Origin: Deltaproteobacteria bacterium UBA6967
GTDB lineage: Bacteria; SAR324; NAC60-12
Reading direction: 5' to 3'
DNA length: 8,998 nucleotides
Assembly (NCBI GenBank): GCA_002450295.1
Contig: DJYX01000155.1
Span: 1 to 8,998 of the forward strand
Under the pieces are notes generated by a model. The model saw nothing but the letters and a program-made list of their open reading frames with translations. It ran no database searches and was not told the origin of the DNA. Position 1 is the stretch's first letter. Every line of letters starts with the position of its first letter. Positions 6,711-8,998 of the stretch are shown in pieces. A program made the translations under genes and the position numbers.

Positions 6711-8197
6711 GACTCTTCCTCTTTTTGCTGATAGCACTAGGGCTCTGGTCTCAAGGATTACAGGCTCAGGGTGTTGTTTCAGAGCGTGGTCAGGCTGCTG
6801 TTCGGGTTTATAATGAAAATTATGTACGAGCTCGCGAGTCAGCGATTACGATAGCCAAGAAAGATATTCTGACCCGAACGATGACCCAATTTCTGAAACC
6901 CGAAGACGTGGAACAGCTTTATCCTGTCTTGGAGAATCGGTTACTCAACGAACCTGACTCTTTTATCGAGTCAACCAGAGTGATCGAAGAATTTGCTGAT
7001 GATAAGGCTCAGGAATTCTTTGTTGTCATGGAAGCTCGCCTTTATCGCTCCAGAATCATAGGAGGTCTACAACAACTGGCAATCCCACTGCAAAATGATC
7101 TCACACAACCAATTTCTATTCGGTTACGTTTTGATGAGAGCGAGTGGTTTGTTAAGGCAGATCAAGAGAAATTGCTGAAGAGCATGTTGCAACGCCGACT
7201 TGCTCCCTATCGGATTTTTCTCGGTGAAGAACAGGAAAATCTTGATGCCCCAGTCTTCGATCTGCGCTTCAGTAAAGCTGCACAACAACTTTTGAATAAG
7301 AATTTTAATTCTGCCACCATCGGCATTCAATTGTTGCTAAAAAACCAAGGTCAAACACTTGGAGAGGTTTACGCACAACGCTTGATCAGCAATCGAAATG
7401 CTGGCTTTGTGATTGCTGTTTTGTTGGATCAACTGATGTTGGATTGGGCTCCCCTCATTCGAGATCTTCGCCAATTGCAACGGAAAGATGATGGACAGCT
7501 ACGACTTGAAGTGTTGAATGCCCCTTCTGCAGAAATGGAAGATGAACTCTTTAGATCAGTGGGGAGGCAAATCGGTTGGAATCAACCAACTTTACACATG
7601 CTCACACCCTATAGTGTTGTTTACCAAGGGAGGCCAGAACAACAACACTCAGCAATTTTTGAGTCTCTACAGGAGTTCCAAGAGTCTCGATTTCGTTCAA
7701 GAGAGCTTGGCCGGGAACAATCTACTATCTTTTGGCGTCTTGATTGGAACGAATCTCTGCAACCCTTGAAGAAAGCGCTTGAAAACCCACCTGATTGGCC
7801 AGAGACGAAGCCTCTCATTGATTGGAGCTTACCCGAAAACCATCAGGGAATCTTTTATTTGCCGATACAGTCCTCAGTTTATGCAGAACTGTCTAACCGT
7901 GGAAGCAGCCACTGGTTTTTTCTTGAGTTGCCCAAAGAGGTCAAAGCAAATTGGCAAATATCTTGGGATGTGCTTGGAAGTACAAAACTACAGCCAGAAA
8001 TTTTCCTTCTTGACTCCAAGCGCAAGCGTATAAACCAGCAATTGATGATGAAAAAGAAAGCAATTACAATTAATTACGAAAATATACCAGAAAATGGAAA
8101 ATTATTTCTAAGGATTTCAGACGAGATTGGCTATATTAAATCTTCAGTTGGTGGGTACCAAAGTTTTCGATACGTAATACGTGTGGAAAAGAAATGA
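6707..8197 (+). CDS. Exported protein of unknown function with FlgT_N/LPP20-like N-terminal region
   Basis: I do not recognise this 496-residue protein by name. It starts with a clear Sec signal peptide (MRLF followed by a hydrophobic core, probable cleavage after Ala20 in LQA-QG), so it should be periplasmic or outside the cell. It lacks a lipobox Cys. Residues 25-118 show a G-Q-A-A-V opening, a helix of the Arg-x-x-Ala-x-x-x-Ala-x-x-Asp type (ARESAITIAKKDI, 42-54) and two strands around 87-112. This pattern recalls the FlgT N-terminal/LPP20 fold, and the assignment is by inspection only. A middle region of alternating strands and helices (135-375) follows. Residues 385-496 are strand-rich and end in SFRYVIRVEKK, reminiscent of pre-peptidase C-terminal-like beta sandwiches. 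Its ATG overlaps the mutase stop by four bases (ATGA), so the two are translated together, perhaps in an envelope or polysaccharide context. Confidence 0.75.
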   Translation: MRLFLFLLIALGLWSQGLQAQGVVSERGQAAVRVYNENYVRARESAITIAKKDILTRTMTQFLKPEDVEQLYPVLENRLLNEPDSFIESTRVIEEFADDKAQEFFVVMEARLYRSRIIGGLQQLAIPLQNDLTQPISIRLRFDESEWFVKADQEKLLKSMLQRRLAPYRIFLGEEQENLDAPVFDLRFSKAAQQLLNKNFNSATIGIQLLLKNQGQTLGEVYAQRLISNRNAGFVIAVLLDQLMLDWAPLIRDLRQLQRKDDGQLRLEVLNAPSAEMEDELFRSVGRQIGWNQPTLHMLTPYSVVYQGRPEQQHSAIFESLQEFQESRFRSRELGREQSTIFWRLDWNESLQPLKKALENPPDWPETKPLIDWSLPENHQGIFYLPIQSSVYAELSNRGSSHWFFLELPKEVKANWQISWDVLGSTKLQPEIFLLDSKRKRINQQLMMKKKAITINYENIPENGKLFLRISDEIGYIKSSVGGYQSFRYVIRVEKK

Positions 8198-8227
8198 TCT
8201 CAGGAATTTGAAGAGCTTTGTAAGATC

Positions 8228-8896
8228 ATGGAAGGCCGTCAGTCCGTTGTTGTTGGTGAATATCTTCACCTGATCTACCGAATTCAAGTAATGGGTCGGG
8301 TGGTGAAAGCCTCTACGCTCGTTCAAAGATTAGATAGCAGTCCGTCTACTGTCCATGCAACACTACGTCGGTTGGAACGTGACGGATTAGTGAATTTAAA
8401 CGATCGCAAAGAAATTGAACTAACTGAGAAGGGAAAAGAAAGTGCTGCGGGTATTGCCCATCGTCATAATCTCGCAGAATATTTTCTTTGGCATGAGTTA
8501 AAAATCCCATGGTATCTAGTCCACACACACGCGCACAGTTTAGAGCATGCGATCACTCCTTTGGTTGCTGCCCGCCTAGAAGAATATCTTGGGCACCCGA
8601 AATTTTGCCCTCATGGGTCTCCGATGCCCGGGATCGAACACCCTCATACACCTCTATTGCCTCTAAGTGAAGCTTCAACAGGTACGAAAATCGAAGTCGT
8701 GATGCTGGACGAGTCTATTGAAGACGAGGAAGATCTCCTCAAATACCTTCAAGATTCTCTGGTGATGCCTGGGCAGCAGCATATGGTTCAGGAACGAATT
8801 GATGTCACTCACACACTGGTCTTGCAGTCGGAGAATGGACTGACAAATCTCCCTTATGACATTGCAGCTTTGATTGATGTACGCGAGATTTGCTGA
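8228..8896 (+). CDS. DtxR/MntR-family metal-dependent transcriptional regulator
   Basis: This is a cytoplasmic metal-sensing DNA-binding repressor of 222 residues with the full three-domain plan of DtxR/IdeR. The winged HTH covers about 5-75 (GEYLHLIYRI, then STVHATLRRLERDGL and LTEKGK). The dimerisation/metal domain spans about 76-140 and includes RHNLAE, HSLEH and FCPHGSPMPG. A C-terminal FeoA/SH3-like domain spans about 147-222. By alignment to DtxR the metal residues are Glu11 (Met10), His14 (Arg13), His80 (His79), Glu84 (Glu83), His99 (His98), His101 (Glu100), His103 (Cys102), Glu106 (Glu105) and His107 (His106). His103 differs from both DtxR (Cys) and MntR (Glu99), so the metal is not predictable. 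The start ATG has only a distant GAAGAG (8210-8215) and lies 30 bases after the previous stop. It may be co-transcribed with the upstream cluster. Confidence 0.9.
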   Translation: MEGRQSVVVGEYLHLIYRIQVMGRVVKASTLVQRLDSSPSTVHATLRRLERDGLVNLNDRKEIELTEKGKESAAGIAHRHNLAEYFLWHELKIPWYLVHTHAHSLEHAITPLVAARLEEYLGHPKFCPHGSPMPGIEHPHTPLLPLSEASTGTKIEVVMLDESIEDEEDLLKYLQDSLVMPGQQHMVQERIDVTHTLVLQSENGLTNLPYDIAALIDVREIC

Positions 8897-8955
8897 CCAA
8901 CATTCCTCTCTCGTTGAGCCCTCCTAACAATTTTCAAATTATCTTAAAACATCGC

Positions 8956-8984
8956 TTGACATCCTTGGGTAGGATTTATATTCT
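8956..8984 (+). promoter_or_regulatory. Sigma-70-type promoter for a gene beyond the right edge
   Basis: A perfect -35 hexamer TTGACA (8956-8961) is followed after exactly 17 bases by TATTCT (8979-8984), a 4 of 6 match to the -10 consensus that keeps the key A2 and T6. TATATT at 8977-8982 is an alternative -10 with 15-base spacing. The preceding sequence is AT-rich. The promoter points to the right, so the transcript would start near base 8991 and its gene lies outside the window. Confidence 0.65.
8961..8975. promoter_or_regulatory. 15-base inverted repeat inside the promoter spacer, candidate operator
   Basis: ATCCT (8961-8965) and AGGAT (8971-8975) are perfect 5-base inverted repeats separated by TGGGT. 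They occupy most of the space between the -35 and -10 boxes, where a bound repressor would block RNA polymerase. The neighbouring DtxR-type regulator is an obvious candidate ligand, but the half-sites do not match the known DtxR or MntR operators, so the link is inference. The repeat is short enough to occur by chance. Confidence 0.35.
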
Positions 8985-8998
8985 CATAAGCTTTCGCG

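Noticed and set aside
8195..8230. UGA readthrough fusion of the exported protein with the metalloregulator
   Set aside because: The two genes are in the same frame with only one TGA and ten codons between them. However, the first is exported and the second is a complete cytoplasmic repressor with its own ATG, so a fusion makes no sense.
8910..8940. Weak hairpin after the regulator gene (GTTGAG with CTAAC) as a terminator
   Set aside because: The stem is about five pairs with a bulge, and only a short TTTT follows. This is below what I would call a terminator.

Overview
The window reads as ordinary chromosome of a Gram-negative bacterium. The genes are dense, base composition is balanced to slightly AT-rich, Shine-Dalgarno sequences are usable, and there are exported or inner-membrane proteins. 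The gene content (RlmH beside a LapA/HemY-like membrane TPR protein, a DUF4340 protein, a three-domain DtxR-type regulator) and the glutamine-rich proteins would fit a marine proteobacterium-like lineage such as SAR324. That placement is a guess from gene style and no marker gene supports it. I see no rRNA, tRNA, CRISPR array, insertion sequence or phage gene.

Layout. Bases 1-164 hold no confident gene, only small inverted repeats. Bases 165-1871 are a minus-strand pair, rlmH followed 24 bases later by a gene for a two-TM-helix TPR protein. From a 124-base divergent intergenic region, the plus strand begins with an aguB-like N-carbamoylputrescine amidase (1996-2877). After a 121-base gap with an inverted repeat and a TATAAT box comes a tight plus-strand cluster: DUF4340 membrane protein (2999-4015), RluA-type pseudouridine synthase (GTG start sharing a base with the previous stop), PgcA/PGM2-type phosphohexomutase (17 bases later) and an exported protein of unknown function (ATGA overlap). 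A DtxR/MntR-type metalloregulator (8228-8896) follows after 30 bases. The window ends with a strong-looking sigma-70-type promoter that fires out of the right edge.

How the genes work together. rlmH and the RluA-type gene both act on RNA modification but lie in different units. The mutase, which interconverts hexose 1- and 6-phosphates, is translationally coupled to a secreted protein whose N-terminus resembles FlgT_N/LPP20-type domains and whose C-terminus looks like a small beta-sandwich. This uncharacterised protein is the best candidate for new biology. The other notable item is the regulator: the residues aligned with the DtxR metal site are unusually histidine-rich (His where DtxR has Cys102 and MntR has Glu99). 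A 15-base inverted repeat sits between the -35 and -10 boxes of the promoter just downstream of it. I found no defence system, toxin-antitoxin pair or clearly undescribed multi-gene machine.
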